A stretch of DNA of 64,000 nt from Valencia hispanica (taxonomy: Eukaryota; Chordata; Actinopteri; Cyprinodontiformes; Valenciidae), in assembly GCA_963556495.2 (NCBI GenBank), contig OY747713.1, positions 41,977,461-42,041,460 of the forward strand, written 5' to 3'. Positions 1 through 11,849 of this stretch are shown here, in pieces. Both the position numbers and the translations under genes were made by a program. Position 1 is the first letter of the stretch. Each line of letters begins with the position of its first letter. The notes beneath the pieces are model-generated. The model had not been told where the DNA came from. It searched no databases and worked only from the letters and a program-made list of their open reading frames with translations.

Positions 1-194
1 CTGAAAGTTCAGTTTCTCCAGGAAGCAGAACTAAAATCTTGCGTCAAATTAGATTTTATTTTTTTTACTCTGACTTTCTTGCTTTAATATCTGAGATTTT
101 TCCGCCAAATGTTCCGAAGGTTTCAAAAGACAATTATCTAGTCTAAGATGGTTTTTCTCAGAAATATAACAGCAGTGTAAAACTATATCTATTA

Positions 195-643
195 AGGGTG
201 TAACAGTACATGTATATGTACCTTTTGGTACGGCCCTGTCAGTTCAGTACGCACATTTACAGGAAGGAAGACAGTTGCTTTCTACCTGAACATATGCAGA
301 ATGTTTATGCGTGGAACTTGGGGAGCAGTGACTGTTTTCAAGTGGTATATTATGTTCTACTCTGGCTATGTCTGCTTGTACTATTTTACTTATTTAAAAA
401 ATCAAATCAAATCTTCAGTCAGTTCCATACTCTCATCTTTCTTAAGTTATAGAGCATAAAATCTAATTAATGTCATGAATTGAAAGGAAGGAATTCAGGA
501 ATAAAGGTTCTTGGTTTAATGCTGATCAAAGTAAAAAAAAAAAAAAAGTCATATGCACAATTGTATTTATTTTTTCTTGATTAAAGTGTACCGAAAACGT
601 ACCAAATATGTACCCAACCATGATTTTTGTGTACCGTCACACC
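195..643. mobile_element. Small non-autonomous DNA element, GGTGTAACAGTAC family, copy 1
   Basis: The two ends are inverted copies of one another: the left reads ggtgtaacagtaca and the reverse complement of the right reads ggtgtgacggtaca. The inside is AT-rich and has no transposase. A second, longer copy lies at 36053-37018 on the opposite strand and a partial right end at 49650-49727, so this is a dispersed family. The short ends starting near (C/T)AGGGGTG suggest hAT, but I could not find a convincing 8-bp target duplication. Superfamily is therefore an inference. Confidence 0.6.
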
Positions 644-2783
644 AGTAATATTGGTATCTAAATATGGAATTACGCTAGATCTTCAGCTAAAATCCCAAAA
701 AGGGTTTACTTTTTGAATTAGCTACACACTATTTAAACTCCCCGTTGTTACACAGTGCATGTACTAAAGAAAAACCTGAACAGAAATTTCTATACTATAT
801 TTCTATTCTGAATTTCTAATATATTTTCCAGAAAGGATCCACAGCAAGTGAAAACAATTTCGTTTTTTTAAATGTATTATTCCTTCACAGTCAACACTTT
901 CACCTCTGTTCATGGTTGGTCAGTGATGCAAATTCTTATGTATGAGATCAACAAGGCTGAACTCTTTAGTTTATGAAAGCTTTAATCGGATTTATTATGC
1001 CTCAATGAACTAATCCATTAAGCACAGTGATTCCTTTGGAATTAATATGATTTGATCCAAAATATTGTTGTTATAAAGGCAGGCATGACCTTGCCGGCTC
1101 TATTTCTTGTAAAACGCCCCTCAGTTTCTATCTGCTACATACCCGGAACCTTAAAATTACCTTCTTTGGGACAGGTGACTACCTGCATGCAGATGAAGCA
1201 CAGTTTTAGAGAGAGAAACAAAACAATGACATGACACGTGTGACTTTTTTTTTTTTTCTTGAATTATCAGTGTAAAGCAGGGATAGTAATATAATGAGCT
1301 GCCGGTACCACAATAGGGGGGCAAAATCACTGTAGGCAGCAGAGCTACCTGCAAGGTTATTATTTCTTCCACAGAATGAGTAGCAATCAGTGTCTTAGAA
1401 AAGTTATTTCAGTCGCCTGCAGGAACAGAAGAAGTTCACAAGGACTGATTTAGTAAAAACAGTCTTCTCACGCAAACAAAGGCATGTCAGGCTTGTCTGA
1501 TACTCTAAAATCTACAAAGATGTATGTTTTGTATGCAAAACACTTATTAGGAGCAAAAATAGAGGACAGTACAGTTCATATAAAAAATAATGAATGTTTT
1601 TAGTTGTATGGTAAGATTTTGTAATGCAGTAATGAACCCTGATGTCGTCTTCTGCAAAAACCCATCAGTAAATTTGAACAAAGAGCTTGTCTCTCGTTAT
1701 CTTTTCCTAATGCTTCACTGAAGCTCATGGAGATGAATAGACTGTTGCATTCTAACACATTTTAATTACTCGGCTTCTCACCACGCTGGAGATGAATCCA
1801 CCTCATTTCACATGTGAGCTTCTGATCCAGCATATAAACGATGGAGATCAATATAATCATTTTCATCAGAAAAAGCGGAAAATAAGCATAACACTTATGA
1901 GAATAAGAATGGGTAACTGGCTCCATTTGTATATTTCTGGTGGGATATACTGCTCCATCTGAGGCAGTCATAAACATTAAGAAATATGAAGTACAGCTAA
2001 CTTCCCTGTGATCACAACACAGCCCATTTTGGAATAAGAAAAACTAATTATGAGATGCTGCAATGGATAATGTACCATTCTCTGAGATATGTTTATCTGA
2101 GGAAATATATTATGCACAATATAATTAGCCATAGTTAAAGTTCTTTGGAAGCCTCTTTGGATTTAAAGGTTTTATGTATAAAGTCACATTAATGCCCAAA
2201 AAAAACCATCAGTAAACATCTTAGAGAATTAACTGCTGCTGCTCAACCGATTTGGATTAGATTGGATTAGCTAAAACACCTTAACAACCTCAGGGGGAAA
2301 ATCATCTAGAGCCGTGGATGAAAGCTCTGTGGTCAGAAGAAACCAAAAAGCAAGAAGAGAAATTCTGATTAGATTCAAATAAATCCATCCCCCAAAGGAC
2401 AAACGTGGAAACTTTTGGGATTTTTTTTCTGAAGATGAAGATGAGTCATGGACAGGTATTTGGGGATAGCAGTAACCCAAAGCACTAAAGTAAAAACGAG
2501 CAGGTCACTTAGCCCATGAAGCAGCCAAGCTTCAGGTACCAACTAGCAGCAGAGAAGTTCTGTATGGGGGAGTGGGACAAAATCCCTCCTGTTATATGTG
2601 CAACTTGGTAAACAGCAGCAGGAAATGTCTAACCATTTTACTCACCAAGGTTTTCCCAAAACGTTTTTAGCCATGTTTTGTTGGATGCTCGGAGTCTGTT
2701 AGCTTCTTTTGCTAACTGACACCCACATTCCTTGTTTTCTGAAAACTCAACCCTTTCGGGTTGCATCTCAAACATGATTTTTA
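644..2783. other. AT-rich stretch with no recognised feature
   Basis: Only short chance open frames on both strands, a T-run near 1247-1258 and no repeat family that I recognise. The sequence ends at the TA dinucleotide that flanks the pogo-like element. Confidence 0.4.
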
Positions 2784-3282
2784 CAGTGGACCCCCGGTAT
2801 TCACCGGTGATAAGGATCACAGTCGTCCACGAATATTTGAAATCCGCCAATACTTGAGACCCCCCCAAAAACGCTTATGACTGCCTATTTTAAACAGTTC
2901 AAACACCAAATATATCTTAATATTCATTCATACGCACAGTGTAAACCTTCTTGGCACTACCGCAGAATCTAACATCCATGGTCTTCCTTATCTCTGCTCT
3001 TAGGGGTACAGCCAATATGTGCCAAGGAAAATGAATGTTACTCCTGGAATGGCTGCTTTGCAAACATCAACCTATCGTGTGTCAAATAGCATTGTGCCTT
3101 AGTATTTCAGCTTCCCAAGCTGCATTTCCTTTCAGTAAATTTCACATATACTCTACAGAAGAATCTGTGAATAGGGTAAGTTTCCATAAATAATTTGAAG
3201 TCCATCCATCCATTATCTATACCTGTCCACCCAGAGGCAGGGTACACCCTGCTCAGGTCACCAGTCCATCACAGGGCAACAC

Positions 3283-3603
3283 AATAATAATAATGGCTTG
3301 CATTTATATAGCGCTTTACAAGACTCTCAAAGCGCTTTACAACTCCGTTATTCATTCACTCTCACATTCATACACTGGTGGAAGCAAGCTATGATTATAG
3401 CCACAGCTGCCCTGGTGCAGACTGACAGAAGCGAGGCTGCCATATCGCGCCATCGGCCCTTCTGGCCAACACCAGTAGGCAAGGTAGGTGAAGTGTCTTG
3501 CCCAAGGACACAACGATATGTAGCAGGTGGAAGCTGGAATCGAACCCACAATTTCTGGGTTGCAGGCTGACAAAAGATCTACCACTGAACTACAGCCGCC
3601 CTA
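3283..3603 (-). mobile_element. tRNA-derived SINE, reverse orientation
   Basis: On the reverse strand the 5' part (about 3600 down to 3525) is tRNA-like. An A-box-like 'tagttcagtggtaga' is followed by an exact B box 'ggttcgattcc'. The central block at 3492-3511 is the reverse complement of a 20-mer also present in the SINEs at 44564-44583 and 59766-59785. The 3' end is an (ATT)n-type tail at 3283-3294. It is inserted in the 3202-4540 repeat with the probable 5-bp duplication aacac. The tRNA-like part is a SINE promoter and not a functional tRNA gene. Confidence 0.75.
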
Positions 3604-3604
3604 A

Positions 3605-4325
3605 CCCCTCCTTTCCACCGGACGCGTAAGCGGCACGTTACAGGAGCAGCACGTTTCACTTGTGTATTCTGCTGCTTGGCCCTTTCCACCGGGTGCGTAT
3701 GAGGCGCATAGCAGCAGGGAAGAAGCTGTCACCGAGAGCACGAAATCACGCGAGATTAGCAAAATCAAGCGTGGTTTCGTCAGTAAACGCAACAACCATA
3801 GACATATATAAACGTCTATGACAATAATAACCAGGAAAAGACAACAACATGGCTCCAAAAGGTTGGTGTTTTATGTTATGTCCGTTTTATATTCGCCAAT
3901 AAGTTTATGTTATGTCAGGGAATATCCAAAATCGCTCATTTGTGTGATGACACACAAATGAGACCCTCCCGCGAGGTACTGACTTCTCACCGGGCCGCAC
4001 AGGTAGTGACTTTTTTTTAAGTAAAGCAACCGCAAAGCAGCACGTTTCTTTTATTTTGAAAATTTCCGGTGCCGAGCCGTATGTTTCCTGTCTCCCCTAT
4101 CCAAAATGTAGAAATTTACGTGTTTCAGAGGCGTACTGCGTAGAAAATAGGACTGCCGCGTATATTTAGAAAAGTGCTGCGACATGTCGCTCCTCAGACG
4201 CAGCAGACTCATGCTGCTTTCGCTTCTGGTGGAAAGGGTTCTATTGACTACAGTGGTGGCTATCAGCTGCGTATGACGTGCTGCTCCTGTAACGTGCTGC
4301 TTACGCGTCCGGTGGAAAGGAGGGG
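3605..4325. mobile_element. 721-bp MITE with long terminal inverted repeats and TAA target duplication
   Basis: The left end 'cccctcctttccaccggac' and the reverse complement of the right end are near-perfect for about 47 bases. They are flanked by TAA at 3602-3604 and 4326-4328. A 3-bp TAA/TWA duplication is characteristic of PIF/Harbinger-type elements, so that superfamily is inferred. A shorter variant of the end motif recurs inside ('ccctttccaccgggtgcgt' near 3680, and a matching inverted motif near 4232). There is no transposase frame. It landed exactly at the edge of the neighbouring SINE. Confidence 0.72.
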
Positions 4326-4599
4326 TAACACAGAGACATACAAGACAAATAACCATACACACACACACACACTGATCCATAAGGGCAATTTATGAGAGAC
4401 TAATAAACCTAACAATCATGTTTTTTGGACTGTGGGAGAAAGCCGGAGTACCCGGAGGGAACCCACGCATGCACAAGGAGAAAATGCAAACTCCACGCAG
4501 AAAGACCCCAGGCTGGGATTAGAACCCAGGGCTTCTTGTCATGTTCCACAAAAAACAAATCCGCAAATACTGAACTGCGAATAGATGGGGTCCACTGTA

Positions 4600-5302
4600 T
4601 TTATTACTTCTTCCACACTGACAAAAACCTCCATCTGAAGAAAAATATTCCAAGACCATTATGGTGCCACTACCATGTTCCGATTTGGCTATGATGTTCT
4701 CCTTTTAATTTGAAGTACTTTTTACGTGGTAATTCTATGTTTTGGAATTTTATCCCTAAAGTTTAAAACTGAATTTATTAGACATAACATAGTCCCCAGA
4801 AAGGTTTAGGGGACTTCAACAAGGACTTAATAATCCTTTAGGAAGATTCTGTCTTGCAACCATACTCCTCTGCGTAGACACATGGAGAATACGCAAGATT
4901 GTCGTTAGATGTACAACACAACCAGTACTAGTCAGTGGTGCAGCTCCATCAGTGTTGCTGTCGGCATCTTAGCAGCCCTCCCCCCAGTCCAGTTTCAGTC
5001 CCATCGTTACATCAATTTAGAAAGAATGTCCAGCTTATTCAACTGTTGTCCAATATTTTTTCCAGTTATAAGTCAGTCCCATTGTGTGTATTTATAATGG
5101 TGTGTATTTGTTTGTGCCTCTCTCAAGACCGATACCTTTGTACAACAAGATTTATTTTGATCCTTTGTAATCTCTAGATCTTTAAGTTAATTGGTGCAAA
5201 TGGACAAATGTATGGAAAGCCCCCTTATGACGGCTGGACTTCATACCAGGTTGATCAGATTAGATGGCAGATGTAGGCCCAGGGCCCGGCGCCCCAGGGC
5301 TG
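4600..5302. other. No recognised feature
   Basis: Mixed-composition sequence between the pogo-like element and an unclassified repeat. Short overlapping frames at 4909-5177 show no motif and are most likely chance. Confidence 0.35.
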
Positions 5303-5452
5303 CCTATTCAGGTATCAGGCCTGACAGATTACAACGCCTATGTGTTCCAACCATGCAATGTATTGACCCAAGACAATTGGGCTTCTAGTGGTAGAAAAGA
5401 AGATACTTTGATACGGTTGTTTGCCAAAATGGCCAACAGATCTTAGATCTTG
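5303..5452 (+). repeat. Unclassified dispersed repeat, copy 1
   Basis: This matches the reverse complement of 34395-34560 over most of its length. Shared landmarks, in order, are 'acagattacaacgcctatg', 'aaccatgcaatgtattgacc', 'gtggtagaaaagaagatact' and 'gatacggttgt'. The two copies differ by substitutions and small gaps, so they are old. I do not recognise the family and see no inverted ends or tail. Confidence 0.6.
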
Positions 5453-6933
5453 TTTAATAAAGACAAGAGCTAAGGTAGATTAAGCAGGGACGATGCTAAT
5501 ACATCACCAATCTTGGAGAGGTGCAACCTTGACTGACTGTGGATGTAAGACTTGTTGACGAACTCTGCTATTGGAGTACATTGATTGGACCATTGTGGAT
5601 GTAAAAAGCAGTGGGTTTGTCTACTCTCGAGAGTCACTGCGAATCTAGATGGAAGGGAAGAAAAGGTGGACGAAGCATCTTACCGTGAAAGGTTTGGGAG
5701 CTTTTCTCAAACTGATGGGATTATTATCACACTTGTCTTTATCATACATTTTACAAATCAGTAACGAAAAGATTCTTGGGCATGATTAATGGCAAAATAA
5801 TGCTAATTCCCTTCACAAGTCAGAAAACAGAATTAGCCTATGCTAAGCAATCCAAGTTCCTAGCTTCCAAATTAAATCAGCGTGAAAGGCATTACGTCTC
5901 TAACCTGTCCTCTATCAATCACCCACCTAAAGCAGGCGTCCTAACTCCCTCTCTCTCCATCATTCAAGACTGCAGCCGCTGTTCTACTCCCAGATCACCC
6001 AGGGAGCCTGAGAAGCTCTTTGCATTCTTCATACCTGCACTCTATCTCAACTTCTCACTCTTTCACTTCTCAACTCTATCATTCCTGGTCATTAAGTGCT
6101 GTGGGACCTGCTTGTTATTATCTATCTTCATAAGTCAAATTTGATTCCCTCCTCCATTCGTCTCTCTTTGCTTTTATCAATGATCATGCAATCCCAACAT
6201 CATCTGCTGCACCATTTGGTATCGTCCCTTGATTGTTCCCAACAACTAGAGGTCATACGTTCTAAAAAACTGTGGTCACAAGTCTGACAGAGATGGGGAT
6301 TCATATCTAACTTGAGGGTGTTTTCATTAGAAAGATGATGACTTTAAAGAAAAAGCAAATAGCCACTTGACTGAACAAGCATGATTTTATTTGTACCGAG
6401 ACGGAAGCTACAGAATCTAGTTTCTCTCCAACAGCTCTTGTGCCAAGCTTTCTAAGCTGCAGTATGTTTGTACTGCACTTCCATAAACCACCCGCTGCTG
6501 CTGCTGAAAAATGAAAACACATTATTTTCCTGACACCTGACTTCTCCAAGGCTAAGAAAACCCGAAATGAGGCTGACTCACAAGTTGTTGTTTTGTTTTT
6601 TGTTCACTTGTAACTGAACGGTATGAAAACGCAATTATGCGAGAGATTCGAAGAGGATATTTAAATCACCTCTTGAAAATAGTTTGAGTTTAATCCAAAT
6701 TGAATATAGAAGGAAGAAAATTACCGTTTGAAGCAGTCAATTATTTTTATAGCAGGCAAATGAAGTGAAACAGATCTATAGGTCATCAGGGTCTGGAAGG
6801 AGACAGCCAGCGGTGAATTTGAGATACCAAGCGCAAGAAACAGCAGTGTTTAGCTTCATGCATTCTTAAAAAACAGCAAATCAGGTAGTAGGAGTCAAGC
6901 TCACTGTCCTTTCATAAACTGCAGGGTCTGAAC
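5453..6933. other. No recognised feature
   Basis: A 122-codon frame at 5776-6144 has low-complexity Ser/Leu/Phe content and no motif; I treat it as chance. A 'gctgctgctgctg' run lies near 6493. Nothing else can be supported. Confidence 0.35.
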
Positions 6934-7972
6934 CAGGGGTCGCATTAACCAAATATTATTCGATTTGATCTTGGAGTTTTTTGTTTTTGTTTTTTATGGT
7001 GACAGAAAAATCTAAAGGATATTGCTCATTTTGACAGATTGCAATTCACACCCCTGACCACTTGGTGCAGACATTTTCCACTTTATGCACAGAGTTCAGG
7101 TAACTAAATCAATCAAAAACAAATTCTCAGAAGATCATCTGAGCATCTTCTAAGATCTGGAGACCGTACTCAATGCATATCTTTATCTGGGATTTCCTCT
7201 CACTGAAGTGATTGGAAAAGCCCTCGTTCAGAGAGCCTTGCTAAATTCTGATAACTTGAATTGGAGAAATGTTAGAATTTAAGATCCTCCTTTTTACATA
7301 TACAGCCCTTAATAATCAGCTCCATCATACATCGGAGATCTGATTGTTCCATATGTTCCTAACAGAGCACTTTGCTCTCAGAGTGCAGGTTTACTGCTGG
7401 TTCCTAGGATTTCTAAAAGTAGAGTGGGAGACAGATCTTTTAGTTATCAGGCTCCTCTCCTGTGGAACCAGCTCCAAGTTTTAGTCCGTGGGGCAGATAC
7501 TCCGTTTACTTTTAAAGCCAGGCTTAAAAATCGTCCTTTTTTATAAAGCTTATAGTTAGGCTGGCTAAGGTAATCCTGAGCTATCTCTGTAGTTATGCTG
7601 CTATAGGCTTAGATTGCCAGAGGACAGACTTACCACTTTTCTTCACTCTACTACTTCATTCTGCTACTTTTCTCTTCTACTACTCTCCAGTTGCATTATT
7701 TCGACTGTTAGTTTTTTTCTCAGTATGAGGGATTGCTGTGGTTGGAGTCTGCATGAATAGGGCACAGCCTCAAGTCAATGACTTGATGCAGTCTGCTGGG
7801 ATTCCTTAAACAGAAAACTTTAAACTGATTGGAATGTTTGTATGTATGATTGTACTGAAATTACTTTTCTTGTAAAGTGCCTTGAGATGACGTCTGTTGT
7901 GAATCAGCACTATATAAATAAACTTCATTGAATTGAATTGACATTGCAAGAAATTTTAGCACAATTCACAAA
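6934..7972 (+). mobile_element. hAT transposon relic (CAGGGGTCGCATTAACC family), split by an L2 fragment
   Basis: The left end reads caggggtcgcattaacc, a typical hAT start. The following sequence (to about 7271) aligns with the hAT copies at 51577 (+) and 59460-60404 (-), including 'gttcagagagccttgctaaa' and 'ttggagaaatgtt'. The match stops where L2 sequence begins (7272). After the L2 tail, 'aagaaattttagcacaat' at about 7948-7966 resembles the right end seen at 59462-59480. No transposase frame survives. Confidence 0.6.
7272..7943 (+). mobile_element. L2-clade LINE, 5'-truncated 3' fragment
   Basis: Corresponds to the C-terminal end of the reverse transcriptase ORF (decayed) plus 3' UTR, as in the copies at 14474-15366 and 38442-39482. 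It ends in the usual tail 'cagcactatataaataaac' followed by a ttgaattgaattg repeat. A large piece of the 3' UTR is missing here compared with the other two copies, joining 'tttcgactgttag' to 'cagtatgagggattg'. It is inserted in the hAT relic. Confidence 0.75.
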
Positions 7973-9199
7973 GTAATACCAGAAACAGAAAATAGAATTT
8001 ATTTAAAATCAAAAAAGCAGTCCATAAAATTTCTGTTTTTTGTGTTTTTTTTATATTGTCAGGTCAATAGAATAAATAAATTATAAAAGAGGAAATAACC
8101 ACTGACTGGGTGATGAAAGGCTGACAGAAATTAGAAGGTCAGCCAGAATGTGTGATTTATTGAATCACAATCTGCCATCAGGTTGTTGATGGCACTGGTT
8201 TTCCTGATCACAGTTTTCAGTCGCAAGAAAACAATCTCGCAACAGTCGCACACAGATTCCCAACCCACAAGCTGAATAAATGCTCCGTTCCCAAGCACAA
8301 GTCAACCTCTGCTGATTTATTCAGCATCCATACTTGGGCCGAACTGCTGTCGGGACAAAATGGGAGCCTGTAGATCACCTGTGCAATTTAAGGCAATCTA
8401 ATGCAAAGGGGTTGCAATAAATCAGACGTTCGGAAAGGTCGTGCTCAATTTTGATTTGAAAGAAACAGACTTTGTCACAGTTTTTGGCGGTAAAGTTAAT
8501 TTGGGATTTTAAGGAGGTTTTTGAGGCTGAAAGATAAATTAACCTAAACCACTGATTATTACAGAGCCATTAAAAAGTAACTGCACTGAAAAATGTCTTC
8601 TGTTTTTGCTCTTTTGTCACAGTTATGTAAGTTTTTGAGATCGTCTGACAAACAAAAAAAACTGAATACACAAAAAATATGCAAAAAACAAAAAATTTAA
8701 TTATGTTGTTTATTATGAAAAACAGACAATCCAAACCAACCTAGCTCTTGGATCTATTTGACTTACCCAATTACCTCCTGATCTGAGAAACCAAGACATC
8801 CATTATAGAAATAGAACATTTCTGACAACATGAAGTTAGCTATGAACTCTATCAGCTTTGAAGAGACTATAAAGTCATTTCTAAAGGCCTGCACAAACTC
8901 TACATGTCAACTGGAATGGAGAATGAAAGAGGTCTGTTTTATTATTCCAACAAAACTAAGTGCTGCATGTTGCCAGTTGCAGACTGACATCAATTAGATT
9001 TAAAACTGGTGAACAACTTAGTGAAGGAAGAGGTTTTTGGTACAGTTACGCAAATAGTTGGTCGTGAGCTTTAGTGCCTGGCTTTGCCCTCATTTCAAAG
9101 GGAGAGCAACTGTAATGAAATGACTTGTCAGGATGATTGTGTAATAACCATGCTAGAGTGTATGTATGCTGTTGTACGGTGGAATGTATGGGCTTCTAT
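7973..9199. other. No recognised feature
   Basis: AT-rich sequence. The 5' end of the Tc1 relic that follows should lie to its left, but I could not find a matching inverted end, so the relic may be 5'-truncated or too decayed here. Confidence 0.35.
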
Positions 9200-9329
9200 A
9201 GTTGAGTTTTACGACACTGCCACCACAATTTTAGTGATAAGGTTCTTACAGGCACCGTGAAAAATATTTTAAGCAGTGGGCGAACGTTCTGCTTGTAAAA
9301 TGTTGAGTTCATCTGTCCAAACAAATATA

Positions 9330-10354
9330 GACATGATGGGAATGTCCAGCCATCACACCACTTAGGAAGGAGACGGGTTCTGTGACCCAGAGATGAAGAG
9401 GTTTGGGTCCAAAATTTAGAAATTGACCCTAAAACAAAAGCCAAAGACCTTGTGAAGATGATGCCTGAAGTTGGTAAGACAGTATCAACATCCAGAGTGA
9501 AATGTGTCCAGTACCAACACTGGCTGAAAGGCGACTCAGCGGGGAGGAAGCCATCACTCCAAAAGACATATTAAAAAAACAGACTGCAGTTTGCAAATGC
9601 ACACAGGGACAACGAGCTTCATTTCTAAATACACGTCCTGTGGTCTGATGAAACTAAAGTGAAACTATTTGGCCATAATGACCATCATTACATTTGGAGA
9701 AAAAAGGCCCGGGAACAACATCCCTACTGTAAAATATGGGGTCAGCAGCATCATGTTGTGGAGTTGTTTTGCTGCAAGAACAACTGGTGCACTTCATTAA
9801 ATTGATGGTATCATGATTAAAGAACATTATGTGAAAATATTGAAGGGGTATCTAAAGACGTGAAAGTGAAAGCTTTGATGTAAATGGGTTTTTCAAATGG
9901 ACAATGACCCTAAGCATCCAGCCAAAGTCGTTACAAAGTGGCTTAAGGAGAACAAGGTCAATGTTATGGTGTGGTCATCACAAAGCTCTGATCTCAATCA
10001 ATTCAATTCAATTCAGTTTATTTATATAGTGCCGATTCGCAACAGATGTCATCTCAAGGCACTTAACAAGAAGTCATTTCAATACATTTATTCAAACATT
10101 CCAATCAGTTAAAGAGTTTCCTATTTAAGGAAACCCAGCAGATTGCATCAGTCATTGGCGTGAGGTTGGGCCCCGTTAGCGAACTGGGTGGCAGATCTGT
10201 AAAAGGAGTGTGTGTGTGTGAGAAGAGCCCAACAAATCTGACTCAGTTCCATCGGTTTTGTCAGGAGGAATGGGCCAGAACTCCAGCAAACTATTGTGAT
10301 AACCTTGTGGAAGGAAACCCAAAACATTTGAGCAAGGTCATACAAAGGCAGTGA
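9330..10354 (+). pseudogene. Decayed Tc1 transposase
   Basis: A transposase would cut and paste the element at TA sites; this copy cannot. Visible remnants in order are the linker after the DNA-binding region (about 9350-9450), the first catalytic block with a WSDET-like reading at about 9640, and 'VWSS...' style strand sequence. The second catalytic Asp lies in MDNDPKHPAKVVTKWL from 9897. After the L2 insertion comes the C-terminal part, with SPTNLTQFHRFCQEEWA from about 10231. Several frame changes and the loss of the third catalytic block (the PIENLW region, where L2 landed) make it inactive. Confidence 0.75.
9999..10177 (-). mobile_element. L2-clade LINE 3' end, reverse orientation
   Basis: Reverse complement of the same L2 3' UTR seen at 15190-15366. 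It begins with the caattcaattcaattc tail, then the reverse of 'ggcactatataaataaac', and ends at 'ggttgggccccgtt'. It interrupts the Tc1 transposase relic close to the expected PIENLW codons, about 10 bases of which are missing. It is an insertion younger than the Tc1 copy. Confidence 0.8.
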
Positions 10355-10566
10355 TGCCAAAAACGTCTGATTTTGAGGACATTATTAAATACATGTCTGA
10401 CATATACTTTCTTTCATCAGAGTGGCATTTAGCAGATAGAAATAATTTTCGTCATTTTAACTGAGCAAAAACAAGAGAAGGTTGGTCTGATTTAACTTCA
10501 GTGAGAAAGAAAAGCTGTATGTGTCTTTTTATTCAGTGGATGTAAACTTATGGTTTCAACTGTAGC

Positions 10567-11849
10567 TATTGGCTAAAAGTGCCTGAAACTGAGATTTATC
10601 ATGACTGGAACAGTGACGTCTGGTCTGATCAATCTCGCTTTATTCTTTTATTCTACATTGTGTACAGAGAAAGCCCAGCTGCACTATTGGAGGAAGACAA
10701 ACAAGCAAGCTACTGCAAAAATATGGGCAATGTTCTGCTAACTTTGGGCTTTCATGTTGAAGAGCCCTAGATTGAAAGTCAAGCATTACAGCTGATTAGA
10801 CAAAAACACTTCCCAAGGAAACACTTTTTTTACTTGTGGGTGCATCTACTTTTAACAGCATTGTGTGCAAGGGAAAAATGACTAAAGAGTGATCGTAGGA
10901 ACACATTTAGTTTAAGGCCTTGACGAATTCTTTAGAATTACTCGTCTATCTTTTCGTTGTGCTAGAGGAAACAAAAATTTAGCAAAAAATAACAAAACTG
11001 TGATTTTTTTAATAAAACAAAGAGAATATTTAGAACTTATGGTTCAAGTCTTGAGTAAATATGAGAGGGTAAACTCAGAGTATTTTCCTCTTGTTCAACC
11101 CAAGCAATCAAGTCAATGTCTAAACCAACCCCTGTTAGAAGCACAACATTAGATGTCCTGGAAACCATAGAGATGATTCAATAGATAGATCCATGTGAAC
11201 AGTAAATGCTGAAGGTCAATCAGTACTACAAGTCCGGACACAATGTTGCCTGGGGATACTTGAACCGGAGCAAATATAGCAGGTCTAATGGCGTTCCCTG
11301 CCCCACCTGACCTCTGATCACAACGCTATTGTCATTTAGCAGAAAGCTACATCTTGTTAAGGAGTGAATTTCAGACAGAGTTACACACCCTGGATGAGGA
11401 AGCCCTCTGAGCTTCTTAGCCAAGGTCTAATTACACGAAGCAGGTTTGCTTGTGTTCGGCATAATGAAGAGGTAGAGAAGTGGCTCTATCACTGATGAGG
11501 ACCAAGATGAGAGCATCAGGCACAACCTTTTGATGAGAACCATAATTAAAAACACTTCAGTATAGTATTTTAGTAATTTGATACACAGAATAATTGTAGC
11601 AAAAAAAAATTAGGGGATATGCTCTTTTAATCAGTGTGGCTCAACCTAAGTGCTCGCACCACTGAGAGCAGGCTAGATCACAGATGTCTTTTGTTTTATG
11701 ATCAGCTCCTGGTTCGGGTTGATTTGGGTGAGAACATTATACGGTAAGCAGGTGCAGTATAAAAAAACTAAAATCAAATTCAACTAGAAAAAGTTGCATT
11801 TCCTGCGAAAATGCAGTGTGAATGCTGTAAGCTGAATTTATTTGCAGAA
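10567..11849. other. No clearly recognised feature
   Basis: A stretch at about 10575-10665 reads WSDQSRF in one frame, reminiscent of the Tc1 block WSDESRF, but it has no flanking support. The rest is AT-rich, with no repeat that I can name. Confidence 0.3.

Larger units (their letters stand above)
3202..4540. mobile_element. Interspersed 'CCATCCATCC...GGACTGTGGGAG' repeat, split by two later insertions
   Basis: The left part (3202-3282) begins ccatccatccattatc and includes 'caccagtccatcacagggca'. The right part resumes at 4327 with 'aacacagagacata' and continues through 'ggactgtgggagaaagccgg' and 'cccacgcatgcac' to about 4540. In many fish genomes these two blocks form one contiguous repeat, so the copy is one element interrupted by a SINE and a MITE. 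The duplicated aacac at 3278-3282 and 4327-4331 fits the target duplication of the SINE. A second, partial copy is at 54048-54165. The class of the repeat is not certain. Confidence 0.65.
2784..4597. mobile_element. pogo/Tigger-like DNA transposon, host of a nested cluster
   Basis: The left end reads cagtggacccccggtattc and the right end, reverse complemented, reads cagtggaccccatctattc. Both ends are flanked by TA (2782-2783 and 4598-4599), the target duplication of Tc1/mariner/pogo elements. The stretches just inside (about 2784-3200 and 4545-4597) resemble fish Tigger-like non-coding sequence, with wording such as 'gaaatccgccaatacttgag'. No transposase is seen. Most of the length is other elements inserted later: an interspersed repeat (3202-4540), a SINE (3283-3603) and a MITE (3605-4325). 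A truncated end of the same family is at about 27060-27134. Confidence 0.72.
9200..10566 (+). mobile_element. Tc1-like transposon relic, split by an L2 fragment
   Basis: The sequence follows a Tc1-like transposase of the type common in fish, through to the 3' end 'ggatgtaaacttatggtttc' at about 10539-10558, which is a Tc1-type terminal repeat. The matching 5' terminal repeat was not found. The relic carries many frameshifts and is interrupted at 9999-10177 by an L2 3' end on the opposite strand. After the insertion the transposase resumes with 'gaactgggtggcagatctg'. Confidence 0.78.

Noticed and set aside
3525..3600. tRNA-like sequence with A and B boxes on the reverse strand
   Set aside because: It is the head of a SINE with a following body and tail; no complete tRNA cloverleaf is supported.
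5776..6144. 122-codon open frame
   Set aside because: Low-complexity composition, no motif, no homologous copy in the window.
10575..10665. WSDQSRF reading as a further Tc1 transposase fragment
   Set aside because: Only a few residues match and the flanks show no Tc1 order.
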